Assembly (NCBI RefSeq): GCF_900177425.1
Contig: NZ_LT840184.1
Coordinates: forward strand, 2,170,238 to 2,234,237
Length of the DNA: 64,000 bases
Origin: Paenibacillus uliginis N3/975
Lineage (GTDB): Bacteria > Bacillota > Bacilli > Paenibacillales > Paenibacillaceae
Direction of reading: 5' to 3'
Below, piece by piece: positions 52,717 to 61,891 of this stretch. The notes beneath the pieces are model-generated. The model saw only the letters and a program-made list of their open reading frames with translations. It had not been told where the DNA came from and did not search any database. Made by a program: the position numbers and the translations under genes. Each line of letters begins with the position of its first letter. Positions within the stretch are counted from its first letter, which is position 1.

Positions 52717-53343
52717 TTAAAAGAATAGCAATTTGATTGCTCTAAAGCCAAAATAAATGCCGAAACCGATCAAGGAAAGCCCGGAAATAATCGAAATGAA
52801 TGTGATCCCTCGGTTACTCAAATATTTACGGAAAGTACTAGCCATGGCTGCCATAAGAAAGTCCCAGATTAGAACACCAAAGATTACAGCAGCACTGTAT
52901 AGTAGAAGATCACCCGTACCATAATCTGAAGCTGTCTTCACTAGAACAGAACCGTATATTCCAAGCCAGAACAAGATTGTCATTGGATTGGATAGAGACA
53001 TGAGAAAACCGGACGACACCGATGACAACAGGGAATCCTCCTTTTTGTTTGAGCTTATCGTTACTTTACCGGCGCTAACGACACTTTCGATGCCAGTATA
53101 GATCAGAACGAAAGCCCCGAAGAGCCAAAGGAAGGTTTGCATGAACGGGGTACTCAGAAAGTGAACAACACCCATATATACAAGAACCATATACAGGATG
53201 TCGGCCATCACAGCGCCCAGACCGAATAACCAAGCGTGCCAAAATCCCTTTTTCAGCCCCTTGTCCAGTTGGGCGGCATTAATCGGACCAACTGGGGCGG
53301 ATAAAGAAAGTCCTAGAAAGATGTAACTTAGAAAAAGACTCAT
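52717..53343 (-). CDS. LysE-family amino-acid exporter/translocator
   Basis: 208 residues from the ATG after GGGAGAG; the open frame continues upstream but without a site. The N-terminal LGLSLSAPVGPINAAQLDKG block is the LysE/RhtB signature, and MSLSNPMTILFWLGIYG the second conserved region. Six hydrophobic helices are predicted. It probably exports an amino acid or related small molecule. It converges on the amino-acid permease gene with 24 bases between stops and no clear terminator. Confidence 0.87.
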   Translation of the reverse strand: MSLFLSYIFLGLSLSAPVGPINAAQLDKGLKKGFWHAWLFGLGAVMADILYMVLVYMGVVHFLSTPFMQTFLWLFGAFVLIYTGIESVVSAGKVTISSNKKEDSLLSSVSSGFLMSLSNPMTILFWLGIYGSVLVKTASDYGTGDLLLYSAAVIFGVLIWDFLMAAMASTFRKYLSNRGITFISIISGLSLIGFGIYFGFRAIKLLFF

Positions 53344-53619
53344 TGTGTTCTCTCCCATCCGAACGAAATAGCCTTGTACATGTAAGCTCGTACCCATTAT
53401 ATTCAGACCTTTATAGTGGTAATACCCGATGTTGAAAATTAAATATGAAGCTAACAAGCCACGTATCTTTGCGTGATTATAAAAATTAACACATATTATG
53501 ATGTACATTTGATGTTTACTTAACGATTCTCGTGTATGCTTGGTAGTATCAGTGCTAAAAATGAATTATACGAATCATCCAGATTCTTCACTCAGTTCAA
53601 CGGAAAGCGGGGATAACAT

Positions 53620-53784
53620 ATGGCGACAGAACGTTTGCCGGATATAGACCGGTTTTTGAATCTGGTAGGTCATCTGGAAGAACGAATTCATTTATTAATT
53701 GAGAAGACATCATTAAGTGAGCAGGAGAAAAAGTTTATTTGGGATCACATTATGGTGGTTCCAGGTAAAAACGACGATTTATAA
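53620..53784 (+). CDS. Small protein, 54 residues, unknown function
   Basis: ATG at 53620 after GAAAGCGGGG, ending TAA at 53784. The product starts MATERLPDIDRFLNLVG and is amphipathic and acidic, with one helix-rich segment (HLEERIHLLIEKTSLSEQEKKFIWDHI). It has no membrane segment or signal. A clear terminator (53811-53842) follows directly, and about 110 bases of upstream sequence are free for a promoter, which supports an independent small gene. I do not recognise the family. Confidence 0.6.
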   Translation: MATERLPDIDRFLNLVGHLEERIHLLIEKTSLSEQEKKFIWDHIMVVPGKNDDL

Positions 53785-53810
53785 ATACGCAGCCGTAACT
53801 ATTATTGGTG

Positions 53811-53842
53811 AAACATGCCTCTTTCTGAGGTATGTTTTTTTG
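53811..53842 (+). terminator. Terminator after the 54-residue protein gene
   Basis: AAACATGCCTC (53811-53821) pairs with GAGGTATGTTT (53827-53837) with one G-U, and a run of Ts follows. Confidence 0.8.
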
Positions 53843-53907
53843 TTTTATATGATCATTGTTTATAATAGAAGAAAAATACTTATTCAGCTTATAAGGGGGC
53901 ATCATAT

Positions 53908-54834
53908 ATGAAAGTGGGAATCATTGGACTTGGAGATATTGCTCAAAAAGCGTACCTACCAGTCATGACGGGAATTCAGGGAGTGGAATGGGTACTATCT
54001 ACAAGAAATGAATCTGTTCTGGAACAAATAAAAGACAAATACCGGATAACGCAGACTGCTCAAACTATTGAGAAGCTGATAGAGACAGGAATCCATGCGG
54101 CTTTTGTACATACATCGACAGAATCACATCCAGCGATCATTGAATCATTACTGAATGCAGGCATCCATGTCTATGTGGACAAGCCGATTGCATACACATA
54201 CGAACAAGCCAAGACTTTAACAGAGTTGGCACACCAAAAGAATTGTGTACTCATGACCGGATTCAACCGCAGGTTCGCTCCAATGGTGTCTGCGCTTAAA
54301 GAGGTGAAAGATCGAACTTATATTTATATGGAAAAAAACCGTATTCATCAACCGGATTACGCGCGTCGTTTCATATTTGACGACTTTATCCATGTGGTAG
54401 ATACGATCTCATATTTATCTCCCGGGACCGTTCGTGATGTCTCTGTTTCTCCAAAGATTCAGGATGGAATGTTGGTTCAAGTGATGATCAAACTTGAAGG
54501 AGATGATTATACATCTGTCGGGTTCATGAACCGGGATAGCGGAATTACAGAAGAGCGGCTGGAAGTCATCAGTTCTGGTCAGAAACATATAATCCGGGAC
54601 CTTAATACTACAATTCATTTTAGCCAAGGAGAAGAGAAACATCGGGCATTTGGAGACTGGGAGCCGGTATTGAAGCGGCGCGGGTTTGATGACATCATCG
54701 CAAGCTTTCTCAAATGTGTTATGGGGGAGGCCCGGCAAGAGCCGTCTATGGAAGAAGCACTGGAGACTCATCGTTTGTGCGAGATTATTGTGAAAAAAGC
54801 AGAAGAGAATGGAGCTATCGTCTGGAAGCTCTGA
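53908..54834 (+). CDS. Gfo/Idh/MocA family oxidoreductase (short form)
   Basis: 308 residues from the ATG eight bases after AAGGGGG. The NAD(P) site is VGIIGLGDIAQKAYLPVMTG, and the catalytic Lys motif reads VDKPIAY (DKP in place of EKP). MTGFNRRFAP follows as in virulence-factor MviM-like members. The C-terminal half is shorter than in the paralogue at 40198 and ends with EALETHRLCEIIVKKA. The substrate is unknown. Confidence 0.87.
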   Translation: MKVGIIGLGDIAQKAYLPVMTGIQGVEWVLSTRNESVLEQIKDKYRITQTAQTIEKLIETGIHAAFVHTSTESHPAIIESLLNAGIHVYVDKPIAYTYEQAKTLTELAHQKNCVLMTGFNRRFAPMVSALKEVKDRTYIYMEKNRIHQPDYARRFIFDDFIHVVDTISYLSPGTVRDVSVSPKIQDGMLVQVMIKLEGDDYTSVGFMNRDSGITEERLEVISSGQKHIIRDLNTTIHFSQGEEKHRAFGDWEPVLKRRGFDDIIASFLKCVMGEARQEPSMEEALETHRLCEIIVKKAEENGAIVWKL

Positions 54835-54911
54835 CTTTTGAATGCGCGAAAAAAAAGGTTAATAACGAAAGACGGTTGTTCTAATACCTTGTTGATATGG
54901 AGAGGATAATG

Positions 54912-55781
54912 ATGCCGACAGAGGAATCCATTGGCAACAGCATCCGTATTGGATTGTCTGGGTGGGGAGATCATGATGATCTTTACGAAGAGGGCACCAA
55001 GGCGGCAGAGAAGCTGAAGGCATATACACGACATTTCCCTATTATCGAGATGGATAATTCGTTCTATGCGATTCCGGCCCCGGACCGGATGGATAAATGG
55101 AGTGCACAGACCCCGGATGATTTTGGCTTTATTGTCAAAGCCTATCAAGGTATGACAGGTCACTCGCGCGGCAAAAATCCTTATTCGGATATGAAGACGA
55201 TGTTTGAGGTCTTTAAAGAATCAGTGAACGTGTTAATGCAGCAAGAAAAGCTAAAGACGGTTTTGTTCCAGTATCCGCCTTGGTTTGACTGCGAGCGAAA
55301 GCATGTCGAAATTCTAAAGCGTACTCGGGAATGGATGGACGGCTTTCCGGTCGCGCTGGAATTCCGCAATCAGAGCTGGTTTGTATCAGATTACAGGGAG
55401 AAGACGCTGCAGTTCATGCGGGATGAGGGTTGGATTCACAGCATTGCCGACGAACCGGAAGCGGGGATCGGCTCTATTCCCGTCGTGCTTGAACCGACGC
55501 AGGGGCATGCAACGATGATTCGTCTTCACGGACGTAATGCCTCTGGTTGGCATGCAAGTGGAGAGGCCAATTGGCGTGAGGTACGATATTTGTACCGTTA
55601 CAGCGCTGAGGAGTTGGAAGAATGGAAACAAAATTTGTTCACTTTGCTACATTCTACGAAGGAATGCTGGCTGATCTTTAACAATAACTCGGGTGGGGAT
55701 GCTGCAGCCAACGCGAAGCAGTTGATGGAGCTTCTCGGTTTGGACACCGGTCCAGTTCCTATCAGACAGATGGAATGGTAA
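54912..55781 (+). CDS. DUF72 (YecE-like) protein
   Basis: 289 residues from the ATG six bases after GGAGAGG; two earlier in-frame ATGs sit on or inside that site. The DUF72 TIM-barrel-like features are present: IRIGLSGWGDHDD, the FPIIEMDNSFYAIP block, FGFIVKAYQGMTGH, VLFQYPPWF, LEFRNQSWF and CWLIFNNNSGGDAAANAKQL. Function of DUF72 is unknown. It is separated by 77 bases from the dehydrogenase upstream and may share its transcript. Confidence 0.88.
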   Translation: MPTEESIGNSIRIGLSGWGDHDDLYEEGTKAAEKLKAYTRHFPIIEMDNSFYAIPAPDRMDKWSAQTPDDFGFIVKAYQGMTGHSRGKNPYSDMKTMFEVFKESVNVLMQQEKLKTVLFQYPPWFDCERKHVEILKRTREWMDGFPVALEFRNQSWFVSDYREKTLQFMRDEGWIHSIADEPEAGIGSIPVVLEPTQGHATMIRLHGRNASGWHASGEANWREVRYLYRYSAEELEEWKQNLFTLLHSTKECWLIFNNNSGGDAAANAKQLMELLGLDTGPVPIRQMEW

Positions 55782-56007
55782 ATAAACATTAATTGATGGT
55801 TATTTATCCTTTTAATGTAAAGTGAAAAGGTTTGTTTGCTCTTTGATAACAGAACCGTCACGAAATTGACGCAAATTGATCTGTTTATGAGATGATAATT
55901 ATATAAAAAGGTTATTTTCGGTATGGTGGTTAAGTGTATTATAATGAATTTGTAAGTAGAATTTCCGTCCATGAACTATCAAAATAATCTGACGGAGGGA
56001 GTCAGCG

Positions 56008-58884
56008 ATGAAGACCCTTGACAGAATGACAGAGGGACCATGGCAGAAATATCACGGTCCAAACTTAGGGTACATTCAAGACCAGTATGAAAAGTTTCTA
56101 AAAGATCCACAATCTGTGGAGCCGGCATATCGTGAGCTATTTGCCAGTTGGGGATCTCCTCCATCTTTGCCAAACAAAGAAAAGAAAGCGGATACGCAGG
56201 TATCCGGCGGTACATTTGACCGCAATCTACTGAAAAAGGGCGTGAATGCCGGTAAGCTGGTGTGGAACATCAGAACTTACGGTCATCTAGCCGCAGACAT
56301 TGATCCGATTGGTATCGGAACGAAGGTAGACACACGTCTTCTTCAACCTGAAACGTACCAGCTTAGCCAAGCGGATTTGACAGCCCTACCTGCAGAAGTC
56401 GTATGGGAAGAAGCTCCCGGCGATGTGAAGAATGGGTGGGAGGCGATCCAAAGGCTGCATCAGATATATACAGGAACGATCGCCTATGAGTTTAGTCATG
56501 TACATGAAGAGGAAGAGCGGAATTGGCTGAACAGCCAGGCCGAATCAGGTACCAACCCGGCACCGTTGAATGGGAACGAGAAGAAACACCTGCTGAAGAG
56601 ATTGCTTGAAGCAGAGCAATTCGAAGAATTTTTGCATCGCACGTTTGTGGGTGCAAAGCGCTTCTCTGTTGAAGGTAACGATGCACTCATCCCTATGCTG
56701 GATGAGATCGTACGGGAAATGGCCCATGCGGATGTCAGATCTATTTTGATGGGTATGGCTCACCGGGGACGTCTGAATGTGCTTGCTCATGTTCTGGGCA
56801 AATCTTACAGTAAAATTTTCTCGGAGTTCCTGAACTCGCCTAACAAACACCTGGTGCCTTCTGAAGGATCCATGGGAATTAATTACGGTTGGACCGGCGA
56901 CGTGAAGTATCACCTTGGAGCAGATCGCTTCCTTAAGGAAGCAGATGCGCATGAAGTTCGTATTACACTTGCTAATAACCCGAGTCACCTCGAGTTTGTT
57001 AATCCGGTTGTTGAAGGGTTTGCTCGTGCAGCCCAAGAAGACCGTAGTAGACCAGGTTACCCGAAGCAGGACGTTAACAAAGCAGCGACGATTCTGATTC
57101 ATGGTGATTCTGCATTCCCTGGTGAAGGAATTGTAGCAGAGACGCTCAATTTCAATAAGCTTCCTGGATTCCGTAACGGCGGTACGATTCATATCATCGT
57201 AAACAACCGTATCGGCTTTACAACAGAAGGCAAGGATTCACGTTCCACATTTTACGCCAGTGACCTCGCTAAAGGTTATGAAATCCCGATTATTCACGTG
57301 AACGCTGATGATCCGGAGGCATGTATCGCTGCTGCTCGTCTTGCAAGCGAATACCGCAACAAGTTCAAGAAGGACTTCCTGATTGACCTCGTCGGTTACC
57401 GCAGATACGGCCATAACGAGACAGATGATCCGGAAACGACTCAGCCGCTCATTTACCAAAAAGTTAAACAGCATGACACCGTTACCAACCTGTATATGAA
57501 AAAGCTTGTTGGTGGAAAAGTCATGACTCAAACAGATGCTGATGAATTAAAGGCAAAAGTTCAAAATGGTTTGAAGGATGCTTATGACAGCGTTAAGTCG
57601 AAAGAGCCAGTGGATCATGTGCTTCTGAGTATGAACCCGACCGGCGATAACAGTAAGCCGAAGGCTAACACAAGTGTACCGGCAGAAACGCTCCGTGCCA
57701 TAAATGCCGAGCTTCTTCAATGGCCTGAAGGATTTACAGTTTACCCTAAACTTCAACGTATTCTTGAACGCCGCAGCACTGCGCTTCAAGATGGTGAGAA
57801 AGTAGATTGGGGACATGCCGAAACGTTGGCGTTTGCCTCCATCCTTGCTGATGGGCAGCCGATTCGAATTACGGGACAAGATGCGGAACGTGCCACGTTT
57901 GCACACCGTAACCTTGTTCTACATGATTCTGTTGATGGAACAACGTTCTGTCCGCTGCACCAATTGTCACATGCCAAAGCTTCATTTGCTATACACAACA
58001 GTCCGCTTTCCGAGGCTTCGGTATTGGGCTTTGAGTACGGATATAACGTATACTCGCCTGAAACATTGGTGATCTGGGAGGCCCAGTATGGTGACTTCAC
58101 GAACTGTGCCCAGGTTATCATTGACCAGTTCATCACATCCGGACGTTCCAAATGGAGACAGAAATCCAGTCTCGTGATGATGCTTCCGCACGGTTATGAG
58201 GGACAGGGCCCTGAGCACTCCAGTGCCAGACTTGAAAGATTCCTGCAGCTTGGCGGGGAAGACAACTGGACTGTTGCGAATCTGACAAGTTCAGCTCAAT
58301 ATTTCCATCTGCTTCGCAGACAGGCTTCTATCGTGAATACCGAAGATGCCCGTCCGCTTGTACTGATGGCTCCGAAGAGCTTAATTCGGAATCCGCGGGT
58401 AGGATCACCGGTAACCTCATTCAGTGAAGGCTCCTTCCAAGAAGTTATTGAGCAACCTGGACTTGGACAATCGCCGAAAAAGGTTGAACGTCTCGTAATG
58501 TGCTCTGGTAAAGTAGCTGTAGATCTGGAAGAAGCGATCGATAAGAAGAAGGATGAGGATCATTCCTGGCTGCATGTGCTTCGTGTAGAGCAATTGTATC
58601 CGTTCCCGAAAGAGGAAATTACCCGGATTATGAAGCAGTATCCGAATGTGAAAGAAATCCTCTGGGTTCAGGAAGAGCCACAGAACATGGGTGCATGGAG
58701 TTACATGGAACCGAAAATTCGCGAAATCGCACCGAAGGGTACTGAGGTTCGTTACAGCGGGCGTCCGGAACGTTCAAGCCCGGCGAGCGGATATCAGGAT
58801 GTGCACGTGTACGAACAACAAACAATCATTTCTTTTGCCCTTAATCGCAAAACTATAAATCAACATATCTCATTGGGGAGGTAA
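56008..58884 (+). CDS. odhA: 2-oxoglutarate dehydrogenase E1 component
   Basis: 958 residues, close to B. subtilis OdhA (944). It has the E1o N-terminus (PWQKYHGPNLGYIQDQYEKF and DPQSVEPAYRELFASW). The thiamine diphosphate domain includes LMGMAHRGRLNVLAHVLGKS, the GDVKYHLG segment, HGDSAFPGEG and the Mg-binding NNRIGFTT. The transketolase-like second half has EYGYNVYSPETLVIWEAQ, LPHGYEGQGPEHSSAR and LRVEQLYPFP. It decarboxylates 2-oxoglutarate in the TCA cycle. The start follows GGAGGG. The E2 gene follows after six bases; E3 is not encoded here and is presumably shared. Confidence 0.94.
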   Translation: MKTLDRMTEGPWQKYHGPNLGYIQDQYEKFLKDPQSVEPAYRELFASWGSPPSLPNKEKKADTQVSGGTFDRNLLKKGVNAGKLVWNIRTYGHLAADIDPIGIGTKVDTRLLQPETYQLSQADLTALPAEVVWEEAPGDVKNGWEAIQRLHQIYTGTIAYEFSHVHEEEERNWLNSQAESGTNPAPLNGNEKKHLLKRLLEAEQFEEFLHRTFVGAKRFSVEGNDALIPMLDEIVREMAHADVRSILMGMAHRGRLNVLAHVLGKSYSKIFSEFLNSPNKHLVPSEGSMGINYGWTGDVKYHLGADRFLKEADAHEVRITLANNPSHLEFVNPVVEGFARAAQEDRSRPGYPKQDVNKAATILIHGDSAFPGEGIVAETLNFNKLPGFRNGGTIHIIVNNRIGFTTEGKDSRSTFYASDLAKGYEIPIIHVNADDPEACIAAARLASEYRNKFKKDFLIDLVGYRRYGHNETDDPETTQPLIYQKVKQHDTVTNLYMKKLVGGKVMTQTDADELKAKVQNGLKDAYDSVKSKEPVDHVLLSMNPTGDNSKPKANTSVPAETLRAINAELLQWPEGFTVYPKLQRILERRSTALQDGEKVDWGHAETLAFASILADGQPIRITGQDAERATFAHRNLVLHDSVDGTTFCPLHQLSHAKASFAIHNSPLSEASVLGFEYGYNVYSPETLVIWEAQYGDFTNCAQVIIDQFITSGRSKWRQKSSLVMMLPHGYEGQGPEHSSARLERFLQLGGEDNWTVANLTSSAQYFHLLRRQASIVNTEDARPLVLMAPKSLIRNPRVGSPVTSFSEGSFQEVIEQPGLGQSPKKVERLVMCSGKVAVDLEEAIDKKKDEDHSWLHVLRVEQLYPFPKEEITRIMKQYPNVKEILWVQEEPQNMGAWSYMEPKIREIAPKGTEVRYSGRPERSSPASGYQDVHVYEQQTIISFALNRKTINQHISLGR

Positions 58885-58890
58885 GCGGCT

Positions 58891-60162
58891 GTGAACGAAA
58901 TAACTGTACCAGCTATGGGCGAATCTATCACCGAAGGAACGATATTTAAATGGCATGTCAAAGAAGGGGATAGCGTTAACATCGGTGATGTTCTGCTCGA
59001 GTTAGAAACGGATAAAGTCAATCTTGAAATCAGTGCGGAGGCAAGTGGTGTTGTGCAAAAAATCCTTCGCCAGGAAGGGGACAACGTAACGATCGGTGAA
59101 GTCATCGGTCAAATTTCCCCAGAAGAAGGAGTAGGTAACGAGCCAGCAGTACCAAAGACGGCTGAAGTTCCGGTACCTGCACAAGCAGAAAGTAAAGCTG
59201 CTCCAGTAGAGCAGCCTAAATCGCCAGCACCTCCGGCAGAAAGCGGAGACGGTTCAACACCGCCGGCTTCACCTGCCGCACGTAAACTAGCGCGTGAGCG
59301 CGGGATTGATCTGGACCAGGTACAGGGCCGCGACCCAATCGGTCGTATCTACCATGAAGATGTGAAAAACCACTCTAATGGCGGAAGCAAGACAACAGCG
59401 ACTGAGAGCAAGTCTGTAGCACCGGCAGTGGCTTCATCGGCTCCGGCTGAGAACCCTGCCAAGCCGACAGAGCGCCAGCGTATGTCTCGTCGCCGTCAGA
59501 CGATCGCTAACCGTCTAGTTGAAGCTCAGCATACAGCAGCCATGCTGACTACATTTAACGAAGTTGACATGACCGCCATTCTGGACGTTCGTAAGCGCCG
59601 GAAAGACGCTTTCAAGGAAAAGCATGATGTAAGTTTAGGGTTTATGTCCTTCTTCACCAAGGCAGTAGTAGGAGCGTTGAAGCGTTATCCGCTGCTAAAT
59701 GCAGAAATTGATGGCGAGGATATCATTCTTAAGAAATTTTATGATATCGGTATTGCAGTTTCGGCTAAAGAAGGTTTGGTTGTACCTGTTGTTCGTGACG
59801 CCGATCGCTTGGGCTTTGCAGAGATCGAGAAGGAGATCGTTGATCTCGCAGGCAAGGCACGCAGTAATACGTTATCTCTGTCTGAACTGCAAGGTGGAAC
59901 CTTTACGATTACGAACGGCGGTGTTTTCGGCTCGCTCCTCTCAACTCCAATTTTGAACACTCCACAAGTTGGTATTCTGGGTATGCATAAGATCCAGCTT
60001 CGTCCTGTGGCTATAGATGCGGAACGTTCCGAGAATCGTCCGATGATGTACATCGCACTTTCTTACGATCACCGTATCGTTGATGGGGCAGAAGCGGTAC
60101 GTTTCCTTGTAACTGTGAAGGAACTGCTTGAAGATCCGGAATCTCTCTTGTTGGAAGGTTAA
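58891..60162 (+). CDS. odhB: Dihydrolipoamide succinyltransferase (E2 of 2-oxoglutarate dehydrogenase)
   Basis: 423 residues from a GTG eight bases after GGGGAGGT. One lipoyl domain carries the modified Lys42 in LETDKVNLE. An Ala/Pro-rich linker leads to the E3-binding domain (SPAARKLARERGIDLDQVQG, about 130-165), and the catalytic domain ends with SYDHRIVDG (His394, Asp398). Having one lipoyl domain and the QTIANRLVEAQHTAAMLTTFNEVDM block identifies the succinyl rather than acetyl enzyme. It is the second gene of the odhAB operon and is followed by a terminator. Confidence 0.94.
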   Translation: MNEITVPAMGESITEGTIFKWHVKEGDSVNIGDVLLELETDKVNLEISAEASGVVQKILRQEGDNVTIGEVIGQISPEEGVGNEPAVPKTAEVPVPAQAESKAAPVEQPKSPAPPAESGDGSTPPASPAARKLARERGIDLDQVQGRDPIGRIYHEDVKNHSNGGSKTTATESKSVAPAVASSAPAENPAKPTERQRMSRRRQTIANRLVEAQHTAAMLTTFNEVDMTAILDVRKRRKDAFKEKHDVSLGFMSFFTKAVVGALKRYPLLNAEIDGEDIILKKFYDIGIAVSAKEGLVVPVVRDADRLGFAEIEKEIVDLAGKARSNTLSLSELQGGTFTITNGGVFGSLLSTPILNTPQVGILGMHKIQLRPVAIDAERSENRPMMYIALSYDHRIVDGAEAVRFLVTVKELLEDPESLLLEG

Positions 60163-60174
60163 TGAACTACTGTT

Positions 60175-60212
60175 AAAGGCTGTCCTGCAGATTTCTGTCG
60201 GGCAGCCTTTTT
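60175..60212 (+). terminator. Terminator after odhB
   Basis: AAAGGCTG-(T)-CC pairs with GG-(G)-CAGCCTTT around a 12-base loop, followed by five Ts. Confidence 0.8.
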
Positions 60213-60359
60213 GTTGGCTAGAAACAGTGACAGCTGCCACGCAATTGAATGGTAATATGGAAAAAGCGGGATTGATTTCTTCGAACCGGGAAGTGTAACA
60301 TGAGTAAAGAAGTGTACATGCCCATCTCAAGATGGAAGTGTGAAAGGAGAGGTATAACA

Positions 60360-61442
60360 ATGGAAACAGCAAAGGTTAGCCGGACGTTGGTATTTACGGG
60401 CTCATATGCAGAAACTGGTGAGAACGGTATTTGTGTTTATTCATTTGATCAAGACAGTGGTGAATTACAGCTGCTGGATCAAAGTTCAGGAATAAAGAAT
60501 CCTACTTTCCTCAATGTGGACACGGTGACAAACCGTTTATATGCGATTGGAGAGGTATCAGAGAACGGAGGAAAAGTCGGTGAAGTGGTGACGTTTGATA
60601 TCGATCCTTCATCAGGGAGGTTGAATCAATTAAGCCACATTCACGGAAGCAGCAGTTCAACGTGTCATATTCAGAGGGATTTGGAAGATAAGTACCTGAT
60701 CGTATCAAGCTATCACGGAGGTCGGGTGAGTTTATTGTCCTTGGATGACAACGGTGTGGCAGATAGTCTGTTGGATGAGCAGTACCACGAAGGACACCGT
60801 ACTGACGCAGAACAGCAGCCTAGAGCGCATTCAGCTTTTTTCAGTCCCGATGGTAAATACATATTTGTTCAAGACCTGGGTCTAGACAAAATTATCGCAT
60901 ACCAAATCAATAAAACTGACAACAAGCTAGAGTTTCATGGGGAGACTCAGCTAACGCCAGGATCAGGTCCGCGCCATCTTGCTTTTCATACAAGTGGTAA
61001 ATATGCTTATGTAATTAATGAATTGAATTCAACAGTTACGGCATTCCGTTATGTGTCAGAAGAGGGACGACTGGAGACGATTCAAACTATCTCTACATTA
61101 CCTGCTGATTTTACTGGCGAAAGCTATTGTGCGGAGATTGCCGTTTCAGAAGATGGACGTACCGTTTATGGTTCCAACCGGGGGCATGACAGTATTGTGG
61201 TCTTTTCCGTAGATGCAAGCTCCGGTGAGCTAAGCCCGATACAGTATATCTCCACAGAAGGAGGACACCCGCGTCATTTCTCTTTGATGCCTGAAGGTAA
61301 GTTTATGATTGTGGCGAACCGTGACGGTAACAATCTAGTATTGTTCACAGTTGACCCTGAGAATGGGACGCTACAGTTTACTGGAAAGACAATAGAGCAA
61401 TCCAAACCAGTGTGTGTTAAACCGGCTGTATTTATGGTTTAA
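60360..61442 (+). CDS. Lactonase family protein (6-phosphogluconolactonase-like, seven-bladed propeller)
   Basis: 360 residues from the ATG six bases after AAAGGAGAGGT; the frame is open 60 bases further but without a site. The beta-propeller repeats of the YbhE/YkgB family are visible: VFTGSYAETGENGICVYSFD, PTFLNVDTVTNRLYAIGE, RAHSAFFSPDGKYIFVQDLG, GPRHLAFHTSGKYAYVINEL and GGHPRHFSLMPEGKFMIVAN. Members hydrolyse 6-phosphogluconolactone in the pentose phosphate pathway, though the family also includes other lactonases. It is a single gene. Confidence 0.87.
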   Translation: METAKVSRTLVFTGSYAETGENGICVYSFDQDSGELQLLDQSSGIKNPTFLNVDTVTNRLYAIGEVSENGGKVGEVVTFDIDPSSGRLNQLSHIHGSSSSTCHIQRDLEDKYLIVSSYHGGRVSLLSLDDNGVADSLLDEQYHEGHRTDAEQQPRAHSAFFSPDGKYIFVQDLGLDKIIAYQINKTDNKLEFHGETQLTPGSGPRHLAFHTSGKYAYVINELNSTVTAFRYVSEEGRLETIQTISTLPADFTGESYCAEIAVSEDGRTVYGSNRGHDSIVVFSVDASSGELSPIQYISTEGGHPRHFSLMPEGKFMIVANRDGNNLVLFTVDPENGTLQFTGKTIEQSKPVCVKPAVFMV

Positions 61443-61488
61443 TGTTATCTTAGGGCTCGCCTTTATTCGTAGCGTCTCATGAGATACA

Positions 61489-61517
61489 TTGACAAAAGCA
61501 TCTGAATTCCTCATAAT
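61489..61517 (+). promoter_or_regulatory. Sigma-A promoter of the DUF1450 gene
   Basis: TTGACA (61489-61494), 17-base spacer, CATAAT (61512-61517), 43 bases before the start codon. Confidence 0.6.
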
Positions 61518-61559
61518 AAACTGACGTATTTCTATACTAGAATTCAGGTGATCAAAATC

Positions 61560-61811
61560 ATGATGGGTATCGTTGTAGTGGAAGTGTGCGACAGTAACTT
61601 GATGAGCGCCTTGGATCTGGAGCATTTAGAAGAACTGTATCCTGAAATTGCGGTGCTTCGCGCGGACTGCATGAACCTTTGCGGTTTATGCAGGCTTCGA
61701 CCTTATGCTCTGGTTAATGGTAAACGCGTATTCGGCAAATCAACTGAAGAATGCGTGGACAAAATCAAAGCTGCCATTGAATCCGAACTGGCTGTCTTTC
61801 ATGATAATTAA
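61560..61811 (+). CDS. DUF1450 (YuzB-like) small cysteine protein
   Basis: 83 residues from the ATG at 61560 after CAGGTGAT; the ATG at 61563 is the alternative. It has the DUF1450 pattern: VVVEVCDSNLMSA, then LRADCMNLCGLCRLRPYALVNGKRV, with three closely spaced cysteines (C-x3-C-x2-C) resembling a thioredoxin-like or [2Fe-2S] ferredoxin fragment. Function unknown; cytoplasmic. It has its own promoter and a shared downstream terminator. Confidence 0.85.
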   Translation: MMGIVVVEVCDSNLMSALDLEHLEELYPEIAVLRADCMNLCGLCRLRPYALVNGKRVFGKSTEECVDKIKAAIESELAVFHDN

Positions 61812-61834
61812 TCGTCTACAGGACGTTTATAACA

Positions 61835-61872
61835 AAACGGCATGCTCGCTTTAATAAGCGGCATGCCGTTTG
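61835..61872. terminator. Bidirectional terminator
   Basis: ACGGCATGC-(T)-CGCTT pairs with AAGCG-GCATGCCGT, flanked by A and T runs between the DUF1450 gene and the convergent trhO. Confidence 0.8.
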
Positions 61873-61891
61873 TGTTTAAGTGTCAAATATA

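Noticed and set aside
55782..56007. TATAAT near 55938 as the odhA promoter
   Set aside because: A good -10, but no acceptable -35 at the right distance; left uncalled.
56545..57192. Minus-strand frame of 215 codons within odhA
   Set aside because: A shadow of the strongly coding odhA sequence; composition is unlike a real protein and no start site is present.
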